Assembly (NCBI GenBank): GCA_964464965.1
Contig: CAYXHM010000003.1
Location: 372,001 to 436,000 of the forward strand
From: UBA5543 sp964464965
GTDB lineage: Bacteria; Bacteroidota; Bacteroidia; Chitinophagales; Chitinophagaceae
DNA: 64,000 nt
Reading direction: 5' to 3'
A program made the position numbers and the translations under genes. This document shows positions 20,001-27,357 of this stretch, in pieces; positions within the stretch are counted from its first letter, which is position 1; the number at the start of each line of letters is the position of its first letter. Below the pieces are notes generated by a model that was not told where the DNA came from, made no database searches, and was given only the letters and a program-made list of their open reading frames with translations.

Positions 20001-22152
20001 TGGCAAACAGGGTGTTTACGCACAGGACTTTAAAATAAGCAAGGGTGGTGAAAGCATCAGCCTGAATAGCAGCACACCACAATATAACGCGCCGCTGAAC
20101 GTGGACATTACGCAGTTCAGCATAGCCAACATCACCGAGATAATGCAGAAAGATACCCTGCTGGCAGACGGTATATTGAATACTAAACTGGTAGTGGAAA
20201 ACCTGGCCACGGCCCCATCTGCCACAGGCACCATACAGGTGAAAGAGATAAAGGTGAAGGACAACCCGATGGGTGACCTGAACATTGAATTGAAAACAGC
20301 ATCGGCCAACGAGGTGGCGGCGCATCTTGACCTGAAAGGGAATGATAATGATATAGCACTGAATGGCAGTTATTATCCAGAGCCTAACAATGGCAATAAT
20401 TTTGACATGAAGCTGGACATAAACGCATTGAACCTGAAAAGCTTTGAAGGGCTGACGATGGGACAGTTGCGCAACAGTTCGGGCTACCTGCGTGGTAATG
20501 TAGCTATAAAAGGTACGCTGCAGAAACCACAGCTTGACGGCGAACTGAAAACCGACAACCTGAAGACAACTGTCGTTATGCTGGGGTCTCCCTTTACCAT
20601 GCCGCAGGAGCGTATTGCGGTATCTACAGAAAAAATAACCTTTGATGATTTTGAAATACATGACAGCTTAGGCAACAAAGCAACCATAGGCGGGAATGTC
20701 GGTATCAGCGACTATACTAACCCCAGATTGGCTTTGAAAATTAACGCCAAAGAATGGATGGCGCTTAATTCTACAGCAAAAGATAACGACCTGTTTTATG
20801 GTACATTGGTCATCAGTACCCGGCTGAATGTGAATGGCCCGGTAACCGCTCCCGATGTAACGGGTAACATCACTATACACGATACAACCAAGCTGACAGT
20901 AGCAATACCACAAAACGAGCCCGGTATAGAAGACAGGGAAGGTATAGTGGAATTTGTAGATATGGATGACCCCGACCGCTACAATGTATTGGCACCAACG
21001 GACACAATAGAAACGCTGGCCCTGCAACTGGGCAGCAAGCTGGATGTGAATGTTGCCATAGAAGAGAATGCGGAATTCAGCGTAGTGATAGATGCTGCAA
21101 CTGGCGATTTTTTACGGGTGCGTGGAGAAGCTAACCTGAATACCGCTATAAATCCAGACGGTACCATAGGCCTTACAGGCACATATGAATTGAACCAGGG
21201 TTCTTACCAGTTGAACTACAACTTTATTAAACGCAGGTTTGATATACAGAAAGGAAGCACCATCACCTTTGCCGGAGACCCCCTGCTGGCCAATGCAGAT
21301 ATCGTGGCCGTGTATGTTGCCAACGTGCCGCCGTACGACCTGGTGGAAAAACAGGTGACAGACCCGGCACAACTGAACTACTACAAACAAAGGCTGCCTT
21401 TTGACGTGCAACTGAAAATGAAGGGTGAGTTGCTGAAGCCGGAAATAACATTTGACATAGTATTGCCTGAAGAAAAAAAATACCGTGTAAGCACAGATGT
21501 GACCACGCTTGTACAAGCCAAGCTGAGCGAAATGCGCAACAACCCGTCTGAACTGAACAAGCAGGTATTTGCCCTGCTGATACTGAACAGGTTTATCGCG
21601 GAAAACCCGTTTGAATCGGGGGCGGGTGGAACGAATGCAGAGTTTATAGCCAGGCAGAGCGCCAGCCGTTTTTTAAGTGAGCAACTGAACCAGTTTGCCG
21701 GCGACCTGATAAACGGTTTCGAAGTAAACCTTGACCTTGAATCGAGCGAAGACTATACAACAGGGGAAAGGCGCAACCGTACCGACCTGAACGTATCTGC
21801 ATCTAAACGCCTGCTGGATGACAGGCTGACACTGACCGTAGGTAATAACTTTGAACTGGAAGGACAGACGCAGACAGCCAACCAGAACACCAGCCTGGTG
21901 CCGGGCAACCTGGCCGCAGACTACCAGTTAAGCCCGGATGGCAGGTATATGACACGCATATACCGCCGCAACGAGCTGGAAGATATTATACAAGGCTACG
22001 TGGTAGAAACGGGCGTGAGCTTTATTGTAACAGTAGAGTATAACAAGTTCCGTAACATATTCAGGAAGCGCAATAAATTCAGGCAGGACGAGGCAAAGGA
22101 CGATAAGAAAGAAGATAAAAACGAAAACAAAACCAAGGGGGCGACGAATTAG
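17089..22152 (+). CDS. tamB: Translocation and assembly module protein TamB
   Basis: The 1687-residue protein has one N-terminal membrane anchor (about 7-27), a very long beta-rich repetitive body typical of AsmA/TamB bridge proteins, and a TamB C-terminal domain (about 1200-1640). Such proteins span the periplasm and are linked to outer-membrane protein assembly or phospholipid transfer. The last 30 residues are highly charged (KDDKKEDKNENK). The tamL gene starts 2 bp after the stop, so the two are translationally coupled and probably act as one complex. Confidence 0.93.
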   Translation: MRKALRIFLYILGGILVLVIGVVVFLNTPPGKRFVRDKAVSFLKNKLKTEVQIAELGYGIPKFINLEGVLFKDRDNDTLLYAGNIHVNVDMLGLISGKIDVKSVKLEHITSHIYRNAPDTNFNFTYIINAFAGDPTKPKEEKPKDTTGSPMAIDVNKVLLDDIHLTFRDKTGGTDLAVDLDHLELKMRKIDLETMDFRIRDLVVSGLNTTFFQDTSLLPPQPKDTTQTALLLSADNIDLENIRFTYSDNSDKFLLDINLGNLRAAVEQFDLLNQKVRVDKLELEHTTTKIVMGKQSALPEKVEEVVDTLPQSNWRVEANTLHLANIGFAMDDENKPRQQYGMDYAHLDAQKLALDAKDILYTADSILGKISHLAVKERSGLDLQELKTNFAYHNKGGYLRDLYLQTSNTILRDYLEVSYPSLDSLATAMDRMMVKANLVKSKIGLADVLIFVPDLRKQDLFKKYGNGHLDFEAVLDGYLAKLNIERFYLKGLTQTEVLLKGKLNGLPETNKINYDLVINKLKSGAADIKAIVPPSALESIRVPDNLSIVGKVRGTLEDYNTDLVMVSSDGAATIKGYIHMSPGKGREKYDMYVNTNKLNVGKIIKQDSLMGAITMVMTAKGSSFDINTMNALVEAKIISAELMKYSYSGISVNGEVADKKGVLALLSTDPNLIMQLNANADFTGQDPAVTAELNIDSADLQALQLSADELRIRTLITADVPKLNADYPEGVVSISKSVVAAKGERYFIDSLFVSSNPSQDTGQNIWVSADFLQAHITGKTPLRQIGNVVKEHINRHYNMEADSATVQAKVQDTTKLPADYNLALDATIQDRPLLHTLLPGLVSTDTIYINADIDPSTLALDVDGRQVVYGSNTIDSLQVRVNGVDSGLDYRVSVDKVSTPAMQLWKSSVTGRLDKDDITANIRLGDSADKARFAINAVLQQDDSANVLTLKEGLLLNYETWQVAQPNKIVFGKQGVYAQDFKISKGGESISLNSSTPQYNAPLNVDITQFSIANITEIMQKDTLLADGILNTKLVVENLATAPSATGTIQVKEIKVKDNPMGDLNIELKTASANEVAAHLDLKGNDNDIALNGSYYPEPNNGNNFDMKLDINALNLKSFEGLTMGQLRNSSGYLRGNVAIKGTLQKPQLDGELKTDNLKTTVVMLGSPFTMPQERIAVSTEKITFDDFEIHDSLGNKATIGGNVGISDYTNPRLALKINAKEWMALNSTAKDNDLFYGTLVISTRLNVNGPVTAPDVTGNITIHDTTKLTVAIPQNEPGIEDREGIVEFVDMDDPDRYNVLAPTDTIETLALQLGSKLDVNVAIEENAEFSVVIDAATGDFLRVRGEANLNTAINPDGTIGLTGTYELNQGSYQLNYNFIKRRFDIQKGSTITFAGDPLLANADIVAVYVANVPPYDLVEKQVTDPAQLNYYKQRLPFDVQLKMKGELLKPEITFDIVLPEEKKYRVSTDVTTLVQAKLSEMRNNPSELNKQVFALLILNRFIAENPFESGAGGTNAEFIARQSASRFLSEQLNQFAGDLINGFEVNLDLESSEDYTTGERRNRTDLNVSASKRLLDDRLTLTVGNNFELEGQTQTANQNTSLVPGNLAADYQLSPDGRYMTRIYRRNELEDIIQGYVVETGVSFIVTVEYNKFRNIFRKRNKFRQDEAKDDKKEDKNENKTKGATN

Positions 22153-22154
22153 GC

Positions 22155-24470
22155 ATGGCATTGTGGCGTAACATAGTAGTAATAAGTTTGGTAGCATTGC
22201 TGTTCAGCTCATGCAGCAATACGCGGAATTTACCTGAAGGGGATTCATTATTCCTGGGGGGCGATGTGAGCCTGAAAGACAAAAGCGCGCCAAAAGATGA
22301 ACTGAAAGCGCTGAAAGAAGACCTGGAAGATGATATAACACCCCGCCCTAACAAAAAGCTGCTGGGCATGAGGCTGAAACTGCGCATCTACAATTTTGCC
22401 GGTGAACCTAAAAAGGAGAAAGGACTGCGCTACTGGTTAAGAAATAAAGTAGGTGAGCCACCGGCGCTCACCAGCCAGTTTAATATGGGACAAACCAAAC
22501 AGTTCCAGGTAAACACATTACAGAACAGGGGTTTTTATTATTCTACAATAGAAGGAGAAGTAAAAACAAAACGCAAAAAGACGAAGGTGCATTTTGATGT
22601 AACTACCGGCGCGCAATACACCATAAGAAATACAGAATTTGTAAAAGACAGCAGTACCGTAAGTGGGCATGTAGCAGACCAGGCATATTATACATTGCTG
22701 AGAAAAGACGCGCCTTTTAACCTGGAACTGATAAAGGGCGAAAGGGAAAGGATAGATAAACAGTTGAAAGAAATCGGTTATTATTTCTTTAAACCCGACT
22801 ACCTGATAGTAAGAGTGGATACCACGGTAGGCGATATGAAGGCTGATATGTATATATCCCTGAAAGAAAACCTGCCCGAAAATGCAGGTGTACAATACAG
22901 GATCAATAATGTGTACATATTGCCCGATGCTGACCGCCGCAGGAGGCGTAAAGAAGGTGAGGATACTACCGCTGCGCTGGCAGATACTATATTTTATGAG
23001 CGGTATTATATAATAGGCAAAACAAAAAAGTATAAGCCTTTTGTATTTACACAGGCCATGCAGTTTCAGCCGGGCGATTGGTATAGCCGTACAGAGCAGA
23101 ACACATCGCTGAACAGGCTGGTGAATATGGGCACGTTCAAGTTTGTGAAAAATGAATTTGTACCTGTAGAAGGCAATAAGCTGAATACATACTACCACCT
23201 GACATCTTACCCCAAAAAGGCTATGCGTGGCGAGATAACAGGCCTTACAAAAAATGATGGGCGTGTAGGTTCGCAACTGACGCTTAGCTGGAGGAACCGG
23301 AACACCATGCGCGGTGCGGAACTGTTTACCATAAAAGGAACGGCCGGTTTTGAAAAGCAGGTAGGCGGTGCAGTGAAGCGCCCGGATATATACCAGTTTG
23401 GCATAGAGCCCAGCCTTACTTTTCCGCGTTTTGTGATACCATTCCTGCACCCAAAATCGTCCAGCCTGTTTGTGCCGCGCACTACAGCCCGCGTAGGGTA
23501 CGACTTGGTGCTGCGCCAGGGGCTGTACCGCATACACTCGCTGAAGGCAGGATATGGTTATAGCTGGAAGGAAGATGTGCGGAAGGAGCACCAGCTCTTC
23601 CCGCTGAATATTAACTATGTAAGGACAGACACACTGAACAGGAACGCACCGCTGAATGTAACGTATAGCAACCTGGTGTTTAATGGATTGATATTGGGCC
23701 CAACCTATCAATATACCTTTAACTCGCGCGGTAGCGGTGCGCCCCACCACTACGATTATTATTTTGACGGGTTGTTAGACCTGTCGGGCAATATACCCGG
23801 TGCTGTGCAGGGGGCCGATGTGAATGGTGCCGATGCGCAACCACCTAAAAAGATACTGGGCGCCAACTTTGCCCAATATGTAAAGGTACAGGCAGACTTC
23901 AGGCATTATACCAATTATACACCCAATATAAATTCTATATGGGTAAACAGGATACTGGTGGGGTATGGCATACCTTACGGTAACTCTTCTGTATTGCCCA
24001 ATATAAAACAGTTTTTCAGTGGGGGCAACAGCAGTCTTCGCGGTTTCCCGTCAAGGCTGGTAGGCCCCGGTGAATTCCGCTACGACCAGGATCCCGCAAA
24101 AGTATTTATAGAAACTGCGGGTGATATAAAACTTGAGGTGAATACCGAAATACGTGCGCAACTCATCAACTTTGTACATGGTGCAGCCTTTGTAGATGCC
24201 GGTAATATATGGACACACAGGGAAAGCCCGCTATTCCCCGGCGGTAAATTTGAAACAGACAAGTTCCTGAAGCAACTGGCCGTAAGCGCGGGCCTCGGGT
24301 TGCGCTTCGACTTTAAGATACTGGTACTTCGCCTGGACCTGGGTATGCCGCTACGCAAACCCTGGCTGCCCGAAGGGGAGAAATGGGTGCTGAACGCTAT
24401 TGAATTTGGAGACCCTGCGTGGCGTTCTGAAAACCTGGTGCTGAACCTGGGTATTGGTTACCCGTTCTAA
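22155..24470 (+). CDS. tamL: TamL: BamA/TamA-family outer membrane lipoprotein
   Basis: The 771-residue protein has a lipobox (LLFSSC, Cys at about residue 16), as in the Bacteroidota TamA homologue called TamL. N-terminal POTRA-like repeats (about 90-310) precede a 16-strand barrel domain of the bacterial surface antigen family. The conserved gate-region strand FSGGNSSLRGFPSRLVGPGE is near 605. It is paired with tamB 2 bp upstream. Confidence 0.92.
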   Translation: MALWRNIVVISLVALLFSSCSNTRNLPEGDSLFLGGDVSLKDKSAPKDELKALKEDLEDDITPRPNKKLLGMRLKLRIYNFAGEPKKEKGLRYWLRNKVGEPPALTSQFNMGQTKQFQVNTLQNRGFYYSTIEGEVKTKRKKTKVHFDVTTGAQYTIRNTEFVKDSSTVSGHVADQAYYTLLRKDAPFNLELIKGERERIDKQLKEIGYYFFKPDYLIVRVDTTVGDMKADMYISLKENLPENAGVQYRINNVYILPDADRRRRRKEGEDTTAALADTIFYERYYIIGKTKKYKPFVFTQAMQFQPGDWYSRTEQNTSLNRLVNMGTFKFVKNEFVPVEGNKLNTYYHLTSYPKKAMRGEITGLTKNDGRVGSQLTLSWRNRNTMRGAELFTIKGTAGFEKQVGGAVKRPDIYQFGIEPSLTFPRFVIPFLHPKSSSLFVPRTTARVGYDLVLRQGLYRIHSLKAGYGYSWKEDVRKEHQLFPLNINYVRTDTLNRNAPLNVTYSNLVFNGLILGPTYQYTFNSRGSGAPHHYDYYFDGLLDLSGNIPGAVQGADVNGADAQPPKKILGANFAQYVKVQADFRHYTNYTPNINSIWVNRILVGYGIPYGNSSVLPNIKQFFSGGNSSLRGFPSRLVGPGEFRYDQDPAKVFIETAGDIKLEVNTEIRAQLINFVHGAAFVDAGNIWTHRESPLFPGGKFETDKFLKQLAVSAGLGLRFDFKILVLRLDLGMPLRKPWLPEGEKWVLNAIEFGDPAWRSENLVLNLGIGYPF

Positions 24471-24545
24471 AATATGTAGCTGCAATTTGTGGTACTATTC
24501 CCCACACTGGTGCTTTTATACGTGCAAATACAGCCTTTTCCGCGT

Positions 24546-24557
24546 GGCACAATGTTT
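24546..24557 (+). promoter_or_regulatory. GGYAYRRTNTTT element (GGCACAATGTTT)
   Basis: One of nine strict matches in this window to a shared upstream element. First G to the start codon of the 74-residue exported protein is 45 bp. Confidence 0.5.
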
Positions 24558-24590
24558 TTTGATATAGTAGTGAACAAAAAATAGAAAGCT

Positions 24591-24815
24591 ATGTTAAAGA
24601 CAATGATGATGGCAGCCTGTATATTATTTGCAGGCACCATGTGCGAAGCGCAGACAGATAAAAACAATCAGACAGACACAACAAAACGCGTAAAACCGAC
24701 TATACAAAACCGCGATAATAACAATCGTGATACGAGTATGAACCGGCGCAATAATGACACCAGGCCGCGTACTGCTGATAGTACAATGTACAGGAAGAAT
24801 GGTACAATGCGGTAA
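24591..24815 (+). CDS. Small exported disordered protein
   Basis: The 74-residue product starts with a signal peptide (MMMAACILFAGTMCEAQ). The short mature chain is made almost only of Asn, Arg, Asp, Thr and Lys and is probably unstructured. No family recognised. It stands alone between tamL and a DUF481 gene, with a GGYAYRRTNTTT element 45 bp upstream and a strong terminator 6 bp downstream, so it is a complete single-gene unit. The shared element suggests co-regulation with the stress cluster at 34-41 kb. Confidence 0.65.
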   Translation: MLKTMMMAACILFAGTMCEAQTDKNNQTDTTKRVKPTIQNRDNNNRDTSMNRRNNDTRPRTADSTMYRKNGTMR

Positions 24816-24821
24816 AAAAAT

Positions 24822-24860
24822 AAAATAAGCCTATTTTTAAAATCAATAGGCTTATTTTTT
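24822..24860 (+). terminator. Rho-independent terminator
   Basis: Arms AAAATAAGCCTATT (24822-24835) and AATAGGCTTATTTT (24845-24858) are exact reverse complements, followed by more T. Confidence 0.85.
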
Positions 24861-24959
24861 GTTTTTTGCAACAGAAGGTGTTCTTTTGCATTAGAATATT
24901 GTAGGTACAATAAAAAATATTTTTTAGTAAGGAGTTTTCATGGTGATAGGGTTTATAGG

Positions 24960-24989
24960 GGCTGGACAGTTCACTGTCCGGCTTTTTTT
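24960..24989 (+). terminator. Second terminator-like hairpin
   Basis: GGCTGGACAGT and ACTGTCCGGCT pair with two G-T wobbles and run into seven T. No convincing gene lies between this and the preceding terminator; a 19-codon frame (24940-24999) with a GGAG site overlaps it. Confidence 0.6.
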
Positions 24990-25054
24990 ATGCCTTTAAT
25001 TTTACCTTCCGTCCTTTTGGGTTAATAGCATTTTTTGTTTAAATTTGCATAATT

Positions 25055-25786
25055 ATGAAGTACATAATTTTTTGTATTTTAATATGCATATTGCCCGATA
25101 CCACCACTGCGCAGGATACGGATACATTAACGAGCCATATTACCGCATCAGCATCGGGCTCTGCTAACCAGACCAACGACGGAACAACCTACCTCTTTAA
25201 TAACCTGGCAGGCTTTGATATGAAGAAGAATGATGTAGAACTGGAAAGCAGGGCTGCATGGGTATATGGCCGTTCTCCGGAAAAACTGACTAACAATGAC
25301 TTTACGGGCGGTCTGGATATAAACCTGCACAAAACATTCCCCAATTTTTACTACTGGGGCCTGGCCAATTATAAAACCAGTTTATCACTGAACATTATAG
25401 GGCAGTTGCAGACAGGCGTGGGAGTAGTGTACCAGTTTATTAATAAAGAGGATATAAAACTGGATGTGAGCAATGGTATTTTGTTTGAAAGCAGCAGCAT
25501 AATAGATGATAATGACAGCAATGTAGTGTACCAGACCTTTCGTAATTCACTAAGGCTTCAGTTCAGGTACACGCTAAAAGAAAAATTGACCTTCAGTAGT
25601 GTAAGCTTCTGGCAGCCATCGCTGCAATACGGCAACGATTATATTATTACCAACAATACCGGCCTCGAGTTTAAGATATGGAAGTTCTTCAGTTTCACAT
25701 CCAGGGTTTTGTATAACACCATCAGCCGCACAGATAAGCAAAACCTGCTGTTTACATATGGCATAAAGGCAGATTATAAGTTTTAA
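25055..25786 (+). CDS. DUF481-family outer membrane protein
   Basis: The 243-residue protein has a signal peptide ending near TTAQD and a beta-barrel-like body. Alternating strands include LESRAAWVYGRSPEKLTNND and LKEKLTFSSVSFWQPSLQYG, and it ends with an aromatic residue (ADYKF), the usual barrel C-terminal signature. These features match DUF481 (YdiY-like) proteins, whose function is unknown. It stands alone. Confidence 0.78.
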   Translation: MKYIIFCILICILPDTTTAQDTDTLTSHITASASGSANQTNDGTTYLFNNLAGFDMKKNDVELESRAAWVYGRSPEKLTNNDFTGGLDINLHKTFPNFYYWGLANYKTSLSLNIIGQLQTGVGVVYQFINKEDIKLDVSNGILFESSSIIDDNDSNVVYQTFRNSLRLQFRYTLKEKLTFSSVSFWQPSLQYGNDYIITNNTGLEFKIWKFFSFTSRVLYNTISRTDKQNLLFTYGIKADYKF

Positions 25787-25870
25787 GTTTAGGGTGTATC
25801 ACCGGTTTTGCACTTCAGTTCAGGAAATATTGCTATTTGATATGGCATGGCACAGGTTTTTTACTGATGT

Positions 25871-26242
25871 ATGAAAATAAGATACACAATGACTACAAAC
25901 TACGACATGCTGAAAACAGGGCCCTACTCTGCAGACGAGGCCCGCGCCCTTTGCGAGAAATATAGCAGCCTGAAAGGCACTACTATTTATGCTGACAGTG
26001 GGAAAGAGGAAATAGAATATGTGGAAATTGCGCCCTATGATAAGGTGAATAAGTGGATGTTCTTCCACTCATTTATGGAGCGCAGCCTTAGCGACTACTC
26101 TAACAGCCTGCGCAGTACCCAGGATTTTGACATTGTTGTTATAACTAAACAATGCAGCAAACGCGGCAGGCCTTTTTATGTATGCAAAGACCTGCGCGAT
26201 GCCCTGGCTAACCTGGCAAGGGTACAGGCCAAAGCTATTTAA
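25871..26242 (+). CDS. Small conserved-looking cytoplasmic protein
   Basis: A 123-residue protein with no signal peptide. The start could also be the in-frame ATG at 25889 (MTTNYDMLKTG). Helical segment PYSADEARALCEKYSSLKG is followed by a beta strand and VVITKQCSKRGRPFYVCKDL. No family recognised. It lies 12 bp before the DNA glycosylase gene, so the two probably share a transcript. Confidence 0.6.
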   Translation: MKIRYTMTTNYDMLKTGPYSADEARALCEKYSSLKGTTIYADSGKEEIEYVEIAPYDKVNKWMFFHSFMERSLSDYSNSLRSTQDFDIVVITKQCSKRGRPFYVCKDLRDALANLARVQAKAI

Positions 26243-26254
26243 ACCGATGATATT

Positions 26255-26986
26255 ATGCCTGAAGGCCCCTCGATAGTAATACTGAAGGAAGAAGTGCAGG
26301 CCTTTAAAGGCAAAAAAGTGCTGCAGGTTAGCGGTAACTCAAAAGAGGCTATTAAAAGACTGGAAGGGCAAAAGATCACAGACTTTAAAAGCTGGGGCAA
26401 GCACTTTCTTATCTGTACAAAATCTTTTAGTATCCGTATTCATTTCCTGTTGTTCGGGTCTTATACTATTAATACAGTTAAAAGTACTAAGCCGCGCCTG
26501 AGCATGATATTCAAAAACGGTGAGTTGCATTTCTATAGTTGCTCGGTGAAATTTATTGAGGAGCCGCTGGACGAAGTGTATGACTGGAGCGCAGATGTAA
26601 TGGCTGATGAATGGGATGAAGCCGCCGCTAAAAAGAAACTGAAACAACACCCCGGTATGCTGGCTTGCGATGCTATTCTTTCGCAGGATATTTTTTCCGG
26701 GGCAGGTAATATTTTTAAGAACGAAGTGCTGTACAGGATTAAAGTTCACCCAGCCAGTACCATAGGGGCAATACCAGCAAGAAAAATAACCCAACTGGTA
26801 AAAGAATGCAGGAATTATGCTTTTGATTTCCTGGAATGGAAGAAGCAATACGTGCTGAAAAAACACTGGCTGGCCCATACAAAGAAAATATGTACACGTT
26901 GTAATCTTCCGCTGCATAAGGAGCACATGGGAAAAACAAACCGCCGTACTTTTTATTGTGATAATTGCCAGGTATTATATACCTGA
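26255..26986 (+). CDS. Fpg/Nei-family DNA glycosylase
   Basis: The 243-residue enzyme begins MPEGPS, with the catalytic N-terminal Pro2 and Glu3 that form the Schiff base in base-excision repair. The SWGKHFLI strand carries the family lysine. The helix-two-turn-helix is near 125-165 (ILSQDIFSGAGNIFKNEVLY). The C-terminal zinc finger is complete: CTRC near 213 and CDNC near 235. It removes oxidised bases. Whether it is closer to Nei or Fpg cannot be settled by eye. Confidence 0.9.
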   Translation: MPEGPSIVILKEEVQAFKGKKVLQVSGNSKEAIKRLEGQKITDFKSWGKHFLICTKSFSIRIHFLLFGSYTINTVKSTKPRLSMIFKNGELHFYSCSVKFIEEPLDEVYDWSADVMADEWDEAAAKKKLKQHPGMLACDAILSQDIFSGAGNIFKNEVLYRIKVHPASTIGAIPARKITQLVKECRNYAFDFLEWKKQYVLKKHWLAHTKKICTRCNLPLHKEHMGKTNRRTFYCDNCQVLYT

Positions 26987-27086
26987 TCGTGCTGTATGTA
27001 AATGTTATAGTTATGTAAAAGCATCTTTTTCTTTAATCCGCAGGTGTGTTTTTGGTGTTATATACTTGAACTAAAATCGGATTTTT

Positions 27087-27275
27087 ATGAGAAGCATACT
27101 ATATATAGCAGCCGTAATACTTATAATAGGTTGGCTGCTTGGCTGGACTGTTTACGGGGCTTCAGGCCTTATACATATACTGTTAGTAATTGCAGTTATA
27201 TCTCTTTTACTGGGAGTCATCAGGCGTAGTGAAGTTAAAAATGTGCAAAAGATAAACCTGGTTGAATCCCGTTGA
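27087..27275 (+). CDS. Lmo0937-type small membrane protein
   Basis: The 62-residue protein has two hydrophobic helices (about 4-24 and 30-48; LIHILLVIAVISLLLGVIRR), matching the short Lmo0937/DUF5670 family found widely in Bacteroidota and Firmicutes. Function unknown, probably membrane-embedded. A terminator begins 6 bp after the stop codon. Confidence 0.8.
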   Translation: MRSILYIAAVILIIGWLLGWTVYGASGLIHILLVIAVISLLLGVIRRSEVKNVQKINLVESR

Positions 27276-27280
27276 ATACC

Positions 27281-27310
27281 AAAGGGCTGATGATTCATCA
27301 GCCCTTTTGC
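27281..27310. terminator. Terminator hairpin
   Basis: AAAGGGCTGA and TCAGCCCTTT are exact reverse complements followed by TTGC. It lies between the Lmo0937-type gene and the convergent T9SS gene. Confidence 0.8.
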
Positions 27311-27357
27311 TTTGTTTCTTCTAGACAGACAATCATGCATATTTACTTATACACCAT

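Noticed and set aside
24940..24999. 19-codon frame with a GGAG ribosome site (MVIGFIGAGQFTVRLFLCL)
   Set aside because: It runs through a terminator stem and its T-run and has no similarity to anything. More likely chance.
25849..25861. GGCACAGGTTTTT before the 123-residue gene
   Set aside because: The T after RR is G. Not a strict match, so not counted with the shared element.
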